Shown: positions 5,198 to 6,383 of the stretch, piece after piece | Layout of the letters: the number at the start of each line of letters is the position of its first letter | Position numbering within the stretch: position 1 is the first letter of the stretch | Source of the DNA: Bacteroidota bacterium | GTDB lineage: Bacteria > Bacteroidota > Bacteroidia > Flavobacteriales > Flavobacteriaceae | DNA length: 6,383 nucleotides | Assembly (NCBI GenBank): GCA_018656255.1 | Contig: JABHYI010000172.1 | Coordinates: 1 to 6,383 of the forward strand | Reading direction: 5' to 3' | The notes under the pieces: generated by a model | Seen by the model: the letters and a program-made list of their open reading frames with translations, nothing else | Told to the model about the DNA's origin: nothing | Database searches by the model: none | Program-made: the position numbers and the translations under genes

Positions 5198-6383
5198 GCT
5201 GTATATCTTTTATTCTTAATTGCAAGCTCACTTTTCCTTGCCAGAGATTTTCATCAATACAATACACCGCTTTAAAAGGAGTGTCTGAACATGCCGTTTG
5301 TTTTTTATCTCCAAGACCAAAACCAATACCTACAAAAGCCTTTGAGTTTACTTGTTTTACCGTGAGGCGTAAATGAGTTTTATCTGCACCCACACATTTT
5401 CCATACCCTGTGTCTTTTAGGTTTTGGGTCATAAAAACGGGTTGTCTGTTTCCAGGGCCAAAGGGTGCAAATTGTTTTAAAATTCTATGAAATTTTGGAG
5501 TAATAGCTGCCAAATCTAGTTGGGCATCTATATTAATTTCTGGATTGAGTAGTTTTGGGTCTATGGTTTGAGAAACTACCTTTTCAAACTGCGCTTTAAA
5601 ATCTAGATAGTCTTTTTCTTGCAAGGTGAGCCCCGCGGCATATTTATGGCCTCCAAACTGCTCAATGTATTGGGCGCAGCCCTCCAAAGCATTATATACG
5701 TCAAACCCTTTTACAGATCGTGCAGATGCCGCTAACTTATCTCCACTTTTTGTAAACACTAAGGTGGGGCGATAGTAGGTCTCTATTAATCTAGAAGCTA
5801 CAATGCCTATAACTCCTTTATGCCAATGCTCTTTATAGACAACTGTTGTATTATTTTCCTGTTCGTTGGCTTGGGTGATTTGCGCTAAAGCTTCTTTAGT
5901 GATTTGTTTATCTGCATCTTTTCTATCTGCATTAAAGAGTTCTATTTCACTGGCCCATTGAGCTGCTTTTTCCAGGTCCGCCTCTACTAGTAATCTAACG
6001 GCATGATTTCCGTGTTTCATCCTACCGGCAGCATTAATTCTTGGTGCTATAATAAAAACAACATCTGTAATGGTCAAGGTGCTTTTGTTGACCTGTTTTA
6101 ATATGGCTTGGTATCCCACTCTAGGGTTGCTGTTAATTACCTGAAGGCCATAATAGGCCAACACTCTGTTTTCTCCCGTAACAGGAACAATATCTGCGCC
6201 AATAGCCGTAGCAACAAGGTCTAGATACAGCAGTAAATCTTCAATGGTTTGCCCGCGTTGCGCACCAAGTGCTTGTATGAGTTTAAACCCTACACCACAT
6301 CCACATAGCTCCTTGTAGGGGTATGAGCAATCATCTCTTTTAGGGTCTAAAACTGCAACTGCTTTTGGGAGCTTAGCTCCAGG
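5190..6383 (-). CDS. recJ: Single-stranded-DNA-specific exonuclease RecJ, C-terminal part (N-terminus beyond window)
   Basis: The frame is open from the right edge to TAG (5192-5190), giving 397 residues; about 170 residues with the N-terminal DHH motifs are missing. RecJ degrades single-stranded DNA 5' to 3' in RecF-pathway recombination and mismatch and base-excision repair. In partial numbering, D13-PKRDDCSYPYKELCGCGVG follows the DHH region, and LDLVATAIGAD (54-64) is the metal-binding motif IV. RINAAGRM (115-122), KGVIGIVASRL (189-199), ASARS (219-223) and GGHKYAAG (244-251) are DHHA1 motifs. Residues about 285-397 are the C-terminal OB-like domain (FAPFGPGNRQPVF at 306-318). A GTG at 6164-6162 inside motif context is not the start, because homology continues upstream without a break. 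No disruption is seen. It is convergent with lpxH. Confidence 0.93.
   Translation of the reverse strand, partial: PGAKLPKAVAVLDPKRDDCSYPYKELCGCGVGFKLIQALGAQRGQTIEDLLLYLDLVATAIGADIVPVTGENRVLAYYGLQVINSNPRVGYQAILKQVNKSTLTITDVVFIIAPRINAAGRMKHGNHAVRLLVEADLEKAAQWASEIELFNADRKDADKQITKEALAQITQANEQENNTTVVYKEHWHKGVIGIVASRLIETYYRPTLVFTKSGDKLAASARSVKGFDVYNALEGCAQYIEQFGGHKYAAGLTLQEKDYLDFKAQFEKVVSQTIDPKLLNPEINIDAQLDLAAITPKFHRILKQFAPFGPGNRQPVFMTQNLKDTGYGKCVGADKTHLRLTVKQVNSKAFVGIGFGLGDKKQTACSDTPFKAVYCIDENLWQGKVSLQLRIKDIQPS

Noticed and set aside
5222..5241. Inverted repeat GCAAG/CTTGC near the recJ end, considered as a terminator
   Set aside because: Only 5 bp stem with a 10-nt loop, inside the recJ coding sequence and without a following T-run.
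6162..6164. GTG as the recJ start codon
   Set aside because: RecJ-like sequence continues without interruption to the window edge (DPKRDDCSYPYKEL and LDLVATAIGAD lie upstream), so the gene starts outside the window.

Overview
The window looks like chromosomal DNA from a member of the Bacteroidota, most likely the family Flavobacteriaceae. The support is low G+C, a PorW/SprE-type lipoprotein of the type IX secretion and gliding machinery, a bactofilin and AtpZ lying next to what should be the ATP synthase operon, TAnnTTTG-type -7 promoter boxes, and no Shine-Dalgarno-like sequence before any start codon. I see no mobile element, CRISPR array, tRNA, rRNA, prophage or defence gene. All six-frame evidence points to ordinary, intact core genes.

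Left block (1-3561, minus strand) is one tight transcription unit. It runs porW/sprE (TTG start), then bactofilin (4 bp gap), then AtpZ (9 bp gap), then a small two-helix membrane protein (9 bp gap) that runs off the left edge. From flavobacterial gene order, the next genes outside the window are expected to be atpB, atpE, atpF and so on. The unit therefore joins an outer-membrane secretion lipoprotein, a cytoskeletal filament protein and ATP synthase assembly factors.

Centre block (3562-5197, plus strand) starts after a divergent intergenic region of about 190 bp. It holds a roughly 50-residue single-helix membrane protein of unknown role, queD (6-carboxytetrahydropterin synthase, queuosine/7-deazaguanine pathway) and an LpxH-type UDP-2,3-diacylglucosamine hydrolase (lipid A pathway). 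Both queD and lpxH have the same box, TATATTTG, exactly 4 bp before ATG. This suggests each is transcribed from its own promoter as a leaderless or nearly leaderless mRNA. A perfect 14-bp palindrome lies just upstream of the lpxH box and is a candidate operator.

Right block (5190-6383, minus strand) is the C-terminal 397 codons of recJ, the 5'-3' single-strand DNA exonuclease. It converges on lpxH with an 8-bp overlap of the two coding ends. Its N-terminal DHH domain lies outside the window.

No new multi-gene system is visible. The points worth a second look are the paired leaderless promoters, the palindrome, the unknown small membrane protein, details of PorW (TTG start, basic tail), the bactofilin N terminus, and the GNHD motif that makes the exact LpxH subgroup uncertain.
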